A stretch of DNA of 64,000 nucleotides from an uncultured Prevotellaceae bacterium (GCA_947174945.1 CAMWKZ010000009.1:1-64000), one strand, 5' to 3'. Positions 1-8,158 are shown, counted from the first letter of the stretch. Notes: generated by a model not told the origin, from the sequence alone. Numbers and translations are program-made.

Positions 1-1
1 G

Positions 2-73
2 TAGTCCCTAGGAGAGTCGAACTCCTCTTTAGAGAATGAAAATCTCTCGTCCTAACCGATAGACGAAGGGACC
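2..73 (-). tRNA. tRNA-Glu (anticodon TTC)
   Basis: Read on the minus strand, the sequence folds as a cloverleaf. The 7-bp acceptor stem is GGTCCCT/AGGGACT with a G-U first pair. A D-arm is followed by a 5-bp anticodon stem AGAGA/TCTCT around loop TTTTCAT, giving anticodon TTC. A T-arm carries GTTCGACTC. The discriminator base is A and the CCA end is not fully encoded. It reads glutamate GAA codons. The gene lies at the window edge, so a longer tRNA cluster may continue to the left. Confidence 0.93.
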
Positions 74-93
74 AACGCCTTTTTTAGCGGGTG

Positions 94-124
94 CAAAGGT
101 ACGCTAAATTTTCCTTTTGACAAA
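94..124 (-). promoter_or_regulatory. Promoter of tRNA-Glu
   Basis: On the minus strand TACCTTTG (94-101) lies 19 bp from TTTG (121-124), matching the Bacteroidetes -7/-33 pair. Predicted transcription begins about 15 bp before the tRNA 5' end. Confidence 0.7.
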
Positions 125-143
125 ATTTTATTGCGGAAAAATG

Positions 144-172
144 TTGTTTTCACCGTTTTTTGTGTAATTTTG
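144..172 (+). promoter_or_regulatory. Promoter of recO
   Basis: TTG (144-146) and TAATTTTG (165-172) with 18 bp between them match the Bacteroidetes consensus. The ATG starts only 6 bp after the -7 box, so the transcript would be leaderless or nearly so. Confidence 0.55.
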
Positions 173-177
173 GAGCC

Positions 178-903
178 ATGTTAGTGAAAACGGAAGCCAT
201 TGTGCTGCACTCGTTCAAGTATGGTGAGAGCAAGCTGATAGTCGATATGTTCACGCGCGAGGCGGGTCGGCTGTCGTTTGTGGTGCCGCTGCCGAAGACG
301 CCGAAGTCGCGCCTGAAGAAGCAGTATTTCCAGCCGATGACGCTGCTGGAGGTGGAGTGCGACCTGCGCCAGCAGGTGCAGTTGCAGCGGCTGAAGGATG
401 CCCGGTTGTTGGCAGCCTACACGTCGATTCCCTTTTCACCCGAGAAGCTGGCGCTGTCGCTCTTCACGGCGGAGTTTCTCTATCACGCCCTGCGCTCCGA
501 GCAGCAGAACGTAGCGCTGTTCTCCTACGTCAGCGACTCGATGCAGTGGCTTGACATGGCACGGTCGGGGTACGCTAACTTCCACCTGACGTTCCTGTTG
601 AGGCTGTCTCGGTTCTTGGGTTTCTATCCTAATCTGGAGGGGTTTGCCGATGGCTATGTCTTCGACTTGCGTGCCGGATGCTTCTCTGCTCAGGTGCCCG
701 TACACCATGACTTCCTGCAGCCGTCCGAGTCGCGGCTGGTCGGGGCGCTGATGCGTATGTGCTTTCCAACGATGCACCGCTATCGCTTCAGCCGTCATGA
801 GCGCAACCGCATCGCAGAGGTTTTGCTGCAATATTACAGGTTGCACATCCCCCAGTTCCCAGAGCTTAAGAGCCTCGGCGTGCTGCAAGCGTTGTGGGCA
901 TAA
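178..903 (+). CDS. recO: DNA repair protein RecO
   Basis: RecO helps RecR load RecA on SSB-coated single-stranded DNA in recombinational repair. The 241-residue protein opens MLVKTEAIVLHSFKYGESK, the RecO N-terminal OB-fold start, followed by the helical C-terminal domain. The zinc-binding cysteines of some RecO proteins are absent here. I start at ATG 178 rather than TTG 160, because the upstream codons overlap the -7 promoter box. It is divergent from tRNA-Glu and convergent with murF across a periodic repeat array. The family call is firm. Confidence 0.93.
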   Translation: MLVKTEAIVLHSFKYGESKLIVDMFTREAGRLSFVVPLPKTPKSRLKKQYFQPMTLLEVECDLRQQVQLQRLKDARLLAAYTSIPFSPEKLALSLFTAEFLYHALRSEQQNVALFSYVSDSMQWLDMARSGYANFHLTFLLRLSRFLGFYPNLEGFADGYVFDLRAGCFSAQVPVHHDFLQPSESRLVGALMRMCFPTMHRYRFSRHERNRIAEVLLQYYRLHIPQFPELKSLGVLQALWA

Positions 904-918
904 TGTCCGCCCGTTGTG

Positions 919-1131
919 CCGACAGGCTCCGCGCACCGTGCCGATAGGCTCTTTACGTTGTCCCGATAGGCTCGGGAAGGGGTAAGGAGCGGCTCCTTAT
1001 GGGGTAAACAGCGGCTCGCGACGGGTATTGGAGCCGCTCGGTCTGGTACGGGAGCGCACGCCCTAATGGTTCAGAGCGGGCGGGCTTATGATTAAGGGCG
1101 GCCGCCCTTAATGATTGGAGCGGCCGCCCTA
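919..1131. repeat. GC-rich 22-bp-period inverted array between recO and murF
   Basis: GGCTC or a close variant recurs at 925, 947, 969, 991, 1013 and 1035 (as CGCTC), exactly 22 bp apart. The inverted word GAGC then appears at 1031, 1052, 1074 and 1118, with GGGC at 1096, at 21-22 bp steps. Several units have a near-palindromic core of about 11 bp (GGAGCGGCTCC at 986) plus an 11-bp variable part. Positions 1091-1112 form a perfect 22-bp palindrome containing GCGGCCGC. No gene is visible in 904-1186. The array lies between two convergent gene ends and could fold as a long hairpin in either transcript. Confidence 0.75.
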
Positions 1132-1186
1132 CACCTCAAAATTATGGGAATTTGATGATGATGCGGTAGTGTCGGGACTGCGCAGC

Positions 1187-2527
1187 CTATAGCAGCTCGG
1201 GCAGCTGATAGAGCTTGACGCTGTTGGAACCCTTGATGAGGATGTAGCGATGCTGCGGTTGCTCGTGTGCGATAGCGGCCTTGACCTCCTCTATATCCTT
1301 GAACTTACGGAAGTTGCACTGCGTCGGCTCAAACTCTTCGCCTACGAGCCACACCTCGTTGAAGCCGGCCCCGTTGAGCTGGTCAACCACCCGCTGATGC
1401 TCTTCGGCGCTGACGTCGCCCAGCTCGCCCATCATGCCGAGGATGGCCATCTTGGGCGACACCTCCATCAGGCGGAAGTTGTCAATGGCCGCCTTCATCG
1501 ACGTAGGGTTGGCGTTGTAGGCATCCACTATCAGCCGATTGGTCGGCGTCTCCGTCAGTTGCGAGCGGTTGTTGGTCGGCGTGTAGCTTTCCAGCGCCTT
1601 GTTGATAAGCTCAAACGGCACGTTGTTCACGTATCCAACGGTGATGGCCGCCAGCATGTTGTCCAGATTGTAGGCTCCAATCAGTCGGGTCTGCACCTCC
1701 ATCCATTCGCTCTGGTAGCCCGCCTCGCTGTCTTGTTCGCGCCAGCGGAACCTGAGGAAGGGGGCGCACGACACCACCTCGCCACGAATCAGGATGTCGG
1801 GAGCGTCGCTCTGTCCGTAGTAATACACATCGGGCTGCCGTCCGTTGGCACACTTCTCGCCCAGCATCCGCATCAGGTGCTCGTTGTCGCGGTTGACGAA
1901 GAGGGGCAGTTCGTGGCTCATGAGATAGTCGTATAGCTCACCTTTCGTCCGACAGACCCCCTCGAACGAGCCGAAGCCCTGCAGGTGGGCACGCCCTACG
2001 TTGGTCACCAGTCCGCACGTAGGCTCGGCTGCCTCCACCAGCGTCTTGATGTCGCCGGGGTGCGAAGCCCCCATCTCCACCACGCCGATGTCGTGTTCCT
2101 CGGTCAGCCGAAACAGGGTCTTGGGCACGCCCACGTCGTTGTTGAAGTTGCCTTCCGTAGCCATGACGTTGTAGCACTCGGCCAGCACGGCCCGGACAAG
2201 CTCCTTCGTAGTCGTCTTGCCATTAGTGCCCGTGATGCCCACAACGGGTATGTCAAACTGGCGGCGGTGCTCACGGGCCAAGTCCTTATAGGTCTGCAGG
2301 CAGTCGTCCACCACCACGATGCGGCTGTCCGTCGACTCGCCCATCCCCTCCGTCTCGTCCACAATGGCATAGGCACAGCCCTTGTCCAGTGCCGCCTGCG
2401 CAAACTGGTTGCCATTGAACGAGGCACCCTTCAGTGCCAGAAAGATACTGCCCTCAGGGCAGTTGCGCGAGTCGGTCGTGATGCACGGATGCTGCTGATA
2501 CAGCCGATAGAGTTCCTTGATGTCCAT
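1187..2527 (-). CDS. murF: UDP-N-acetylmuramoyl-tripeptide--D-alanyl-D-alanine ligase
   Basis: MurF is the cytoplasmic ATP-dependent ligase that adds D-Ala-D-Ala to UDP-MurNAc-tripeptide, the last soluble step of the peptidoglycan precursor. The 446-residue product has the Mur ligase order: an N-terminal UDP-binding domain (about 1-90), a central ATPase with GITGTNGKTTT at 97-107, and a C-terminal domain with VDAYNANP. An apparent TTG start at 2548 falls inside the -7 box, so ATG 2527 is used. It is divergent from folP with both promoters in the roughly 85-bp gap. Confidence 0.94.
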   Translation of the reverse strand: MDIKELYRLYQQHPCITTDSRNCPEGSIFLALKGASFNGNQFAQAALDKGCAYAIVDETEGMGESTDSRIVVVDDCLQTYKDLAREHRRQFDIPVVGITGTNGKTTTKELVRAVLAECYNVMATEGNFNNDVGVPKTLFRLTEEHDIGVVEMGASHPGDIKTLVEAAEPTCGLVTNVGRAHLQGFGSFEGVCRTKGELYDYLMSHELPLFVNRDNEHLMRMLGEKCANGRQPDVYYYGQSDAPDILIRGEVVSCAPFLRFRWREQDSEAGYQSEWMEVQTRLIGAYNLDNMLAAITVGYVNNVPFELINKALESYTPTNNRSQLTETPTNRLIVDAYNANPTSMKAAIDNFRLMEVSPKMAILGMMGELGDVSAEEHQRVVDQLNGAGFNEVWLVGEEFEPTQCNFRKFKDIEEVKAAIAHEQPQHRYILIKGSNSVKLYQLPELL

Positions 2528-2545
2528 AATGGTCAAATTTTGATG

Positions 2546-2553
2546 CAAAGGTA
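2546..2553 (-). promoter_or_regulatory. -7 box of murF
   Basis: TACCTTTG on the minus strand, 18 bp before the murF ATG. I could not find a well-spaced -33 TTG. Confidence 0.5.
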
Positions 2554-2596
2554 CAAAAAATTATTAATTGCCAGCGGTCAATTCTCATTTATTTCG

Positions 2597-2604
2597 TATC
2601 TTTG
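2597..2604 (+). promoter_or_regulatory. -7 box of folP
   Basis: TATCTTTG lies 8 bp before the folP ATG (2613), implying a very short or absent 5' leader. No clear -33 element at standard spacing. Confidence 0.5.
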
Positions 2605-2612
2605 CCCCTGAT

Positions 2613-3401
2613 ATGGACTATACGCTCAACTGCAACGGACGGCTGCTCAGCCTCGAGGTGCCACAGGTGATGGGCATCCTAAACGTCACCCCCGACTCGT
2701 TCTATGCCGACAGCCGTCAGCAGACCGAGGCCGGGATTGCCGCTCGCACCCGTCAGCTCGTGGCCGAGGGGAGCACCATCATCGACGTGGGGGCCTGCTC
2801 CACGCGACCCGGTTCCACGCCCGCCACGGAGCAGGAGGAGATGGAGCGGCTGCGCCGGGCACTGCCCATCGTGCGCCGTGAAGCCCCCGGCGCAGTGGTC
2901 AGCATCGACACCTTTCGCCCCAGCGTGGCCCGCATGGCGGTCGAGGAGTACGGAGCCGACATCATCAACGATGTAGAGGGCCGCCCCGATATGTTCCGCA
3001 TGGTCAGTCGCTTACGCGTACCTTATATATATATGTCGCGCAAGAGCACCGTCCGTGACGTGATGCTCGACTGTGCCGAGGCGGTCGACACGCTGCGCTC
3101 TATGGGTCAGCGCGACATCGTTATCGACCCGGGCTTTGGTTTCGGCAAGACGGTGGACGACAACTATCGGCTCATCCACCAGCTCGAGCGGCTGCAAGCC
3201 CTCAGGCTGCCCGTGCTTGTTGGCGTGTCGCGCAAGTCTATGCTCTGGCGACAACTGGAGTGTACGCCTCAGGAAGCCCTCAACGGCACCACCGTGCTCC
3301 ACACCCTTGCCCTCATGAAGGGAGCCTCCATCCTGCGCGTCCACGATGTCCGCGAGGCCGTGGAGTGCGTTAAAATCGTCCAGAAAGCCTGTCAGTCGTA
3401 A
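2613..3401 (+). CDS. folP: Dihydropteroate synthase
   Basis: FolP condenses 6-hydroxymethyl-dihydropterin diphosphate with p-aminobenzoate to give dihydropteroate in folate synthesis, and is the sulfonamide target. The 262-residue TIM barrel shows the pterin-binding signature VMGILNVTPDSF near residue 20, IDVGACSTRPGS near 57 and DIINDVEG further on. ATG 2613 is chosen because upstream in-frame codons cover the promoter. cdaA follows after 28 bp on the same strand, a folP-cdaA order familiar in Bacteroidetes. Confidence 0.94.
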   Translation: MDYTLNCNGRLLSLEVPQVMGILNVTPDSFYADSRQQTEAGIAARTRQLVAEGSTIIDVGACSTRPGSTPATEQEEMERLRRALPIVRREAPGAVVSIDTFRPSVARMAVEEYGADIINDVEGRPDMFRMVSRLRVPYIYMSRKSTVRDVMLDCAEAVDTLRSMGQRDIVIDPGFGFGKTVDDNYRLIHQLERLQALRLPVLVGVSRKSMLWRQLECTPQEALNGTTVLHTLALMKGASILRVHDVREAVECVKIVQKACQS

Positions 3402-3429
3402 GTTAAACAGCTTAATAGTAAATACGCTC

Positions 3430-4212
3430 ATGTTGTTTTTTGAATTTGGAATCAAGGATATCATCGATATAGTGCTCGTAGGCGCGATGCTCTTCTACAT
3501 CTACCGCCTGATGAAGGAATCGCGTTCGCTCAACGTCTTTATGGGCATCCTGATGTTCATCGTGCTGTGGGTCATTGTGTCGCAGGTGCTTCAGATGAAG
3601 ATGCTGGGCTCCATCATGGACAAGGTACTGTCCGTCGGTGTCATCGGACTGGTCATCCTGTTTCAGGAGGACATACGCAAGTTTCTCTACAACTTGGGAG
3701 CCCATCAGCGCATTAGGTTCTTCAGCCACCTGTTCTCCAACGGCGACAAGAACCACGACCGCGAGGCGCTCAAGCAGCTCATCATGCCCATCGTCATGGC
3801 CTGTATGTGCATGAGCAAGAAGAAGGTGGGTGCCCTCATCGTCATCCAGCGCGTCACGCCGCTCGACGACATCGTGGCCACGGGCGAGCTGGTGGATGCC
3901 GACATCAACCAGCGGCTCATCGAAAACATCTTCTTCAAGAACTCGCCACTGCACGACGGGGCGATGGTCATAGCCAACCAGCGCATCAAGGCCGTGGGCT
4001 GCATCCTGCCCGTGTCGCACGACTTGGATATTCCCAAGGAGCTGGGACTGCGCCACCGCGCCGCCTTGGGCATCACCCACGAGAGCGACTGCATAGCCAT
4101 CGTCGTCAGCGAAGAGACGGGCGGCATCAGCGTGGCCATACACAGCCAGTTCCAGCTGCGCCTGTCGGCTGAGAAGCTGGAGAGCATCCTGACGCAGGAA
4201 ATCGTTAAATAA
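3430..4212 (+). CDS. cdaA: Diadenylate cyclase CdaA (DisA_N domain)
   Basis: CdaA is a membrane enzyme that makes cyclic di-AMP from two ATP; the messenger controls potassium and osmotic balance and envelope stress. The 260-residue protein has three N-terminal membrane segments (about 11-28, 35-52, 62-79), then the DAC domain with the two hallmark motifs LHDGA (DGA 176-178) and LRHRAALG (RHR 208-210). Start ATG 3430 gives MLFFEFGIKDIIDIV, the normal family start. It is probably cotranscribed with folP. Confidence 0.93.
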   Translation: MLFFEFGIKDIIDIVLVGAMLFYIYRLMKESRSLNVFMGILMFIVLWVIVSQVLQMKMLGSIMDKVLSVGVIGLVILFQEDIRKFLYNLGAHQRIRFFSHLFSNGDKNHDREALKQLIMPIVMACMCMSKKKVGALIVIQRVTPLDDIVATGELVDADINQRLIENIFFKNSPLHDGAMVIANQRIKAVGCILPVSHDLDIPKELGLRHRAALGITHESDCIAIVVSEETGGISVAIHSQFQLRLSAEKLESILTQEIVK

Positions 4213-4257
4213 GCATAACAACTGCGTGGTTCAAAACCCTAAGTTCAAAGAATTTTG

Positions 4258-4265
4258 TACCTTTG
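4258..4265 (+). promoter_or_regulatory. -7 box of pta-ackA
   Basis: TACCTTTG followed by CAGACACTG, about 46 bp before the pta ATG. This leaves a leader of roughly 40 nt, unlike the leaderless units nearby. Confidence 0.5.
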
Positions 4266-4311
4266 CAGACACTGAATCTATAAACTAATCATTATATCGT
4301 AAAAACAAACT

Positions 4312-5325
4312 ATGGATTTATTAAGTCAAATCGTTGCGCGCGCTAAGGCTAACAAGCAGCGCATCGTGCTCCCTGAGGCTGAGGAGGAGCGCACCCTGAC
4401 GGCTGCCGACCGCGTACTGGCCGACGGCATTGCAGACATCATTCTGATTGGTAACCCCGAGAAGGTTCATGCTCTGGCCAAGGAGAAGGGGCTTACCAAC
4501 ATCGACAAAGCCACTCTTATCGACCCCGAGAACTATGAGCATAGTGAGGAAATGGCCGAGAAGCTGGCTGAAATCCGCAAGTCGAAGGGTATGACCATCG
4601 AACAGGCCCGTGAGCTGATAAAGAACCCGCTCTATCTGGGTTGCATGATTATCAAGACCGAAGGGGCTGACGGACAGATTAGCGGTGCGCTCTCGACCAC
4701 GGGCGACACCCTGCGCCCTGCCCTGCAGATTATCAAGTGTGCCCCTGGCATCTCGTGTGTCAGCGGTGGTATGCTGCTCATCTCGAAGCAGAAGGAGTAT
4801 GGCGAGAATGGTGTGCTGGTGATTGGCGACGTAGCCGTAACGCCCATGCCCGATGCCAACCAGCTCTCTCAGATTGCCGTCTGCACCGCTCAGACTGCCC
4901 GCGCAGTGGCTGGCTTTGCCGACCCGCGTGTGGCCATGCTGAGCTTCTCTACCAAGGGCTCTGCCAAGCATGAGGTGGTTGACAAGGTGATAGAGGCTAC
5001 TCGGCTGGCCAAGGAACTGGACCCCAGCCTGAAGATTGACGGTGAGTTGCAGGCCGACGCAGCTCTGGTGCCCTCGGTAGGTGCCAAGAAAGCCCCGGGT
5101 TCTGACATTGCGGGCAAGGCCAACGTGCTTGTGTTCCCCAATTTGGAGGTTGGTAACATCGGCTATAAGCTCGTACAGCGTCTGGGCGACGCCATTGCCA
5201 TCGGCCCCGTGCTGCAGGGTATTGCACGTCCCGTGAACGACCTCTCTCGTGGTTGCTCCGTTGAGGACATCTACTACATGGTAGCTATCACGGCCTGTCA
5301 GGCTATGGATGCAAAGAACAAATAA
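4312..5325 (+). CDS. pta: Phosphate acetyltransferase
   Basis: Pta converts acetyl-CoA and phosphate to acetyl phosphate, the first half of the acetate-forming, ATP-yielding pathway. The 337-residue product is the short form: only the catalytic PTA_PTB domain, with no N-terminal DRTGG/regulatory region. Recognisable segments include KANKQRIVLPEAEEERTL at the start and the glycine-rich SGALSTTGDTLRPALQII. ackA follows 22 bp downstream, making a standard pta-ackA operon. Confidence 0.95.
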   Translation: MDLLSQIVARAKANKQRIVLPEAEEERTLTAADRVLADGIADIILIGNPEKVHALAKEKGLTNIDKATLIDPENYEHSEEMAEKLAEIRKSKGMTIEQARELIKNPLYLGCMIIKTEGADGQISGALSTTGDTLRPALQIIKCAPGISCVSGGMLLISKQKEYGENGVLVIGDVAVTPMPDANQLSQIAVCTAQTARAVAGFADPRVAMLSFSTKGSAKHEVVDKVIEATRLAKELDPSLKIDGELQADAALVPSVGAKKAPGSDIAGKANVLVFPNLEVGNIGYKLVQRLGDAIAIGPVLQGIARPVNDLSRGCSVEDIYYMVAITACQAMDAKNK

Positions 5326-5347
5326 CGGTTGAAGACGGTAAAAGACT

Positions 5348-6538
5348 ATGAAGATATTAGTTCTGAATTGTGGTTCGTCCTCTATCAAGTACGCTCTGTA
5401 CAATATGGACGACAAGACGGTGCTCACCAGCGGTGGTGCCGAGCGTGTGGGACTGGACGGTGCTTTCGTTAAGGTGAAGCTCGCCAACGGCGACAAGCGT
5501 CAGATTATGCACGACATTCCCGAGCATACCGAGGGTGTGAAGTTCATCTTCTCCCTGTTGACCGACCCTGAGATTGGCGTTATCAAATCGCTGGACGAGA
5601 TTGATGCCGTGGGCCATCGCATGGTGCATGGCGGTGAGAAGTTCAACAAGTCGGTGGTACTGACTGATGAGGTGCTGAAGACCTTTGAGGAGTGCTCAGA
5701 CTTGGCTCCCCTGCACAACCCTGCCAACCTGAAAGGTGTGAACGCTGTAAAGGAGCTGATGCCCGGCCTGCCTCAGGTGGGCGTGTTCGACACGGCTTTC
5801 CATCAGACCATGCCTGCCAAGGCTTATATGTATGCCATCCCCTATGAGCTGTACGAGAAGTACGGTGTGCGTCGCTATGGTTTCCACGGCACCAGCCACC
5901 GCTATGTGTCGGCTCGTGCGCTGGAGTTCCTCGGCATGAAGGCTGAAGGCACCCGCATGATTACCTGCCACATTGGTAACGGTGGCTCAGTGGCTGCCGT
6001 TGTTGACGGCAAGTGCGTAGACACCTCAATGGGTCTCACCCCGCTGGAGGGCCTCGTGATGGGTACCCGCTCGGGCGACATCGACGGCGGTGCCGTGACA
6101 TTCCTTGAGAAGAAGCTCGGCTTGGATGCTGATGGTATGTCTAACCTGCTCAACAAGAAGAGCGGTGTGGCTGGCATCACTGGTGGCTCAAGCGATATGC
6201 GCGACGTGGAGAATGCCGCCAAGGCTGGCGAGCCTCGCGCCCTGCTGGCTCAAGATATGTACTTCTACCGCATCAAGAAGTACATCGGTGCCTACGCTGC
6301 CGCTATGGGCGGAGTAGACGTCATCGTGTTCACTGCCGGTGTTGGCGAGAACCAAATCTCCATGCGCTCATCCGTCTGCCAAGGCCTCGAGTTCCTCGGC
6401 GTCAAGTTTGACGAGACGAAGAACAACAAGCGCGGCGAGGAGTGCATCATCTCTGCCGACGATTCAAAGGTAAAGGTCGTCGTCATCCCCACCGACGAGG
6501 AACTGATGATTGCCACCGACACCATGAACTTGCTATAA
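5348..6538 (+). CDS. ackA: Acetate kinase
   Basis: AckA makes ATP and acetate from acetyl phosphate and ADP. The 396-residue protein carries the ASKHA-fold landmarks: LNCGSSSIKY at the N-terminus, VGHRMVHGGEKF, FDTAFHQTMP, RYGFHGTSHRYV, HIGNGGS and FTAGVGEN. Its length is normal for the family. It is the second gene of the pta operon and is closed by a strong hairpin terminator 20 bp after the stop. Confidence 0.96.
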   Translation: MKILVLNCGSSSIKYALYNMDDKTVLTSGGAERVGLDGAFVKVKLANGDKRQIMHDIPEHTEGVKFIFSLLTDPEIGVIKSLDEIDAVGHRMVHGGEKFNKSVVLTDEVLKTFEECSDLAPLHNPANLKGVNAVKELMPGLPQVGVFDTAFHQTMPAKAYMYAIPYELYEKYGVRRYGFHGTSHRYVSARALEFLGMKAEGTRMITCHIGNGGSVAAVVDGKCVDTSMGLTPLEGLVMGTRSGDIDGGAVTFLEKKLGLDADGMSNLLNKKSGVAGITGGSSDMRDVENAAKAGEPRALLAQDMYFYRIKKYIGAYAAAMGGVDVIVFTAGVGENQISMRSSVCQGLEFLGVKFDETKNNKRGEECIISADDSKVKVVVIPTDEELMIATDTMNLL

Positions 6539-6558
6539 GCACAGGCTTAATACAATAC

Positions 6559-6598
6559 AAATAAACGTCCCGTAGGTTTTCCTACGGGACGTTTATTT
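6559..6598. terminator. Bidirectional intrinsic terminator after ackA
   Basis: A perfect 18-bp stem (6559-6576 with 6581-6598) closes on a TTTT loop. The stem ends are A/T-rich, so both strands give a U-rich 3' side. It serves ackA (+) and the convergent small gene at 6601-6918 (-). Confidence 0.9.
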
Positions 6599-6600
6599 TG

Positions 6601-6918
6601 TCATCTTGGACGTGATACAACACGGCGACCAGCGTCATAACATACACCCTCTACACATACTCGTGTAGTATGGTAATAACTACCAGTAGGTAAATATTTA
6701 CCTTGCTGAGTGTTTCCATTATCCCAAGTAAAGTAAATAGTAGACCCTTGTATGTCGTATTTCCCAGTACCACGTTCACCATTAGATGTTCTTACGACAC
6801 AAGTACCATCTTTATAAAGAAAGAGTTCTTGTTTGGTTTTCTCGTTTGATAGACTTGCATCAATAGTGAAAGAACATAACGAAATAACAGCTATAATTGA
6901 TAATAACAACTTTCTCAT
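6601..6918 (-). CDS. Small secreted protein, unknown function
   Basis: A 105-residue protein not recognised by family. It starts MRKLLLSIIAVISLCSFTID, a good Sec signal peptide, with possible cleavage near residue 21. The mature part is short, with beta-prone segments (FLYKDGTCVVRTSNG, GKYDIQGSTIYFTWDNGN) resembling small lipocalin-like or META-like sheets, and two cysteines in CVEGVC. The stop lies right at the terminator shared with ackA. It lies 34 bp downstream of a similar small secreted gene and is probably cotranscribed. Codon use is AT-richer than in pta-ackA. Confidence 0.7.
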   Translation of the reverse strand: MRKLLLSIIAVISLCSFTIDASLSNEKTKQELFLYKDGTCVVRTSNGERGTGKYDIQGSTIYFTWDNGNTQQGKYLPTGSYYHTTRVCVEGVCYDAGRRVVSRPR

Positions 6919-6952
6919 TGTCTAAAATTATAGTGGATGATTAGAACTCACG

Positions 6953-7303
6953 TTAATAAATAGATTTTTTTGAATAAGTGGTTCCGTTATAGTAAAGTGA
7001 ACGTCCATTGGAGTAAATAGTGATACACTCACCATTTCCAAACTTTAGAATATAGTTACCATTAGGGTCCATCTCAGAATTGAACTCAGCTTCTTTCATC
7101 TGATTGTTGATAACAATTCTTATCCATGTACTCTCAACCTTAATAAAGTTGTTGCCGTTGAAGAATATACCTGTGGGAACATTAATTCTTGTTGAAGAGG
7201 CCTCAGCTATTGTACAGGTGATTGATTCTGAATTTGAGTTGTTGGCGATACAAGCAGAAGCACTCAGTACCATAGCACAAACGATAGTTACAATTTTTTT
7301 CAT
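6953..7303 (-). CDS. Small secreted protein, unknown function
   Basis: A 116-residue protein with signal peptide MKKIVTIVCAMVLSASACIA. The mature part is rich in N, S and beta-prone stretches (ITIYSNGRSLYYNGTTY) and has no motif I recognise. It appears to be first in a two-gene unit with 6601-6918. The A-rich leader before the ATG is typical of Bacteroidetes. It could be a periplasmic or surface protein; no function is claimed. Confidence 0.7.
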   Translation of the reverse strand: MKKIVTIVCAMVLSASACIANNSNSESITCTIAEASSTRINVPTGIFFNGNNFIKVESTWIRIVINNQMKEAEFNSEMDPNGNYILKFGNGECITIYSNGRSLYYNGTTYSKKSIY

Positions 7304-7469
7304 TAGCTTAAATTTTAATGCACCAGCCCTGTGCAGGTTATGTATAAAAAGCGTTGGGCTGCTATGTCATTTCTATATAATTGCAAATTTTTCAGACTTC
7401 CAAATACAAAATAAACATAAAACGCTTCTTTTTTTATTCTCTGAACGTGATGAGACACATTACAGATTA

Positions 7470-7625
7470 CTACTTGCGGCTATCTAATACCTGTCTGATA
7501 GCACTACCGATAGCATAACCATTGTCGTATGCCTCCTGTTCACTCATATTAGAAAATGAATTGCAAGATGACAAACAAGCAGTTGCTACTAAGATTGTGA
7601 GAAGTGTTAATAAAGTTTTTTTCAT
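7470..7625 (-). CDS. 51-residue lipoprotein, unknown function
   Basis: A short ORF I translated by hand: ATG at 7625, TAG at 7470. It encodes 51 residues beginning MKKTLLTLLTILVATACLSS followed by C, so the lipobox LSSC predicts lipidation at Cys21. The mature peptide is about 31 residues and contains MSEQEAYDNGYAIGSAIRQVL, a probable amphipathic helix. It is followed by the two-gene secreted-protein unit and may belong to the same accessory patch. Entericidin-like or small stress lipoproteins are possible analogies only. Confidence 0.6.
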   Translation of the reverse strand: MKKTLLTLLTILVATACLSSCNSFSNMSEQEAYDNGYAIGSAIRQVLDSRK

Positions 7626-7718
7626 ACACATTTTGTGTTTAGTTGGTCTTACAGTCCTATCAACCAGTTAATCACGTTAGAAGCGTGAACTGAATTACTA
7701 TATCTTCGAATGATGGTC

Positions 7719-7810
7719 GTAGGAAACCGTAGATGCAGATGTAGGAAAGCAGCCCACGCTATAGCGTGAGAACCGCTTGTTTACCCTTGCATCTGTTGAA
7801 AATTTCCTAC
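7719..7810. repeat. 22-bp-period inverted array (GTAGGAAA type)
   Basis: GTAGGAAA occurs at 7719 and 7741, 22 bp apart, and its inverse TTTCCTAC at 7803-7810. GATGCA (7732-7737) pairs with TGCATC (7788-7793), and a perfect 14-bp palindrome CACGCTATAGCGTG (7755-7768) lies near the centre. The whole segment could form one interrupted hairpin. It sits in the gene-free stretch 7626-8158. Confidence 0.6.
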
Positions 7811-7960
7811 GTTTTCATTCGCAAGATAAGCAAAACGCTTCTTTTATTACTTAATATGTCATGACACTCCGAAGAATGTCGCTGCAAATGTACTAATTAT
7901 TTCTTTATCCACCAAAATTTTTGGTTTGTTTTTACGATAAACTATTTTTAACACTACAAT

Positions 7961-8077
7961 AGTATCTGCTTCTGTCTGCTTTAGTATCTCTTTCGAGGTG
8001 CTCCAGTATCTGTTTATATAGCCTTTAGATACTGGAGCATCCCGAAATAGATACTGGGGCTACCCCAAGGAGATACT
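7961..8077. repeat. AGTATCT 3+3 inverted array, copy 1 (117 bp)
   Basis: AGTATCT begins at 7961, 7983 and 8005; the inverse AGATACT begins at 8027, 8049 and 8071. All five steps are exactly 22 bp, including the one across the centre of symmetry. Words between the motifs are also mirrored (GGTGCTCC/GGAGCATCC). Two related copies lie at 28865-28981 and 51000-51117. It lies downstream of the EamA operon and upstream of the 51-residue lipoprotein gene. Apart from the two arrays, I see nothing coding in 7626-8158. Confidence 0.85.
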
Positions 8078-8158
8078 GCGTGTTCATAGATGCAATATCG
8101 AAGAATCTATAAAACATGGTAACTAAATGGGAAGTTGATGAATTTCGTCGAGCTTGTG

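Noticed and set aside
160..177. Upstream TTG start for recO, and similar extensions of murF (2548), folP (2568), TonB receptor (33828), epimerase (54363) and AraC (62746)
   Set aside because: These extra codons translate the -7 promoter box; the next ATG gives the normal family N-terminus.
4321..5496. 391-codon open frame on the minus strand opposite pta
   Set aside because: A shadow of the strongly biased pta codons; it has no protein motif, and pta is certain.
7961..8077. AGTATCT array as a CRISPR
   Set aside because: The motif is only 7 bp, the intervals are themselves mirrored rather than unique spacers, half the units are inverted, and no cas genes occur.
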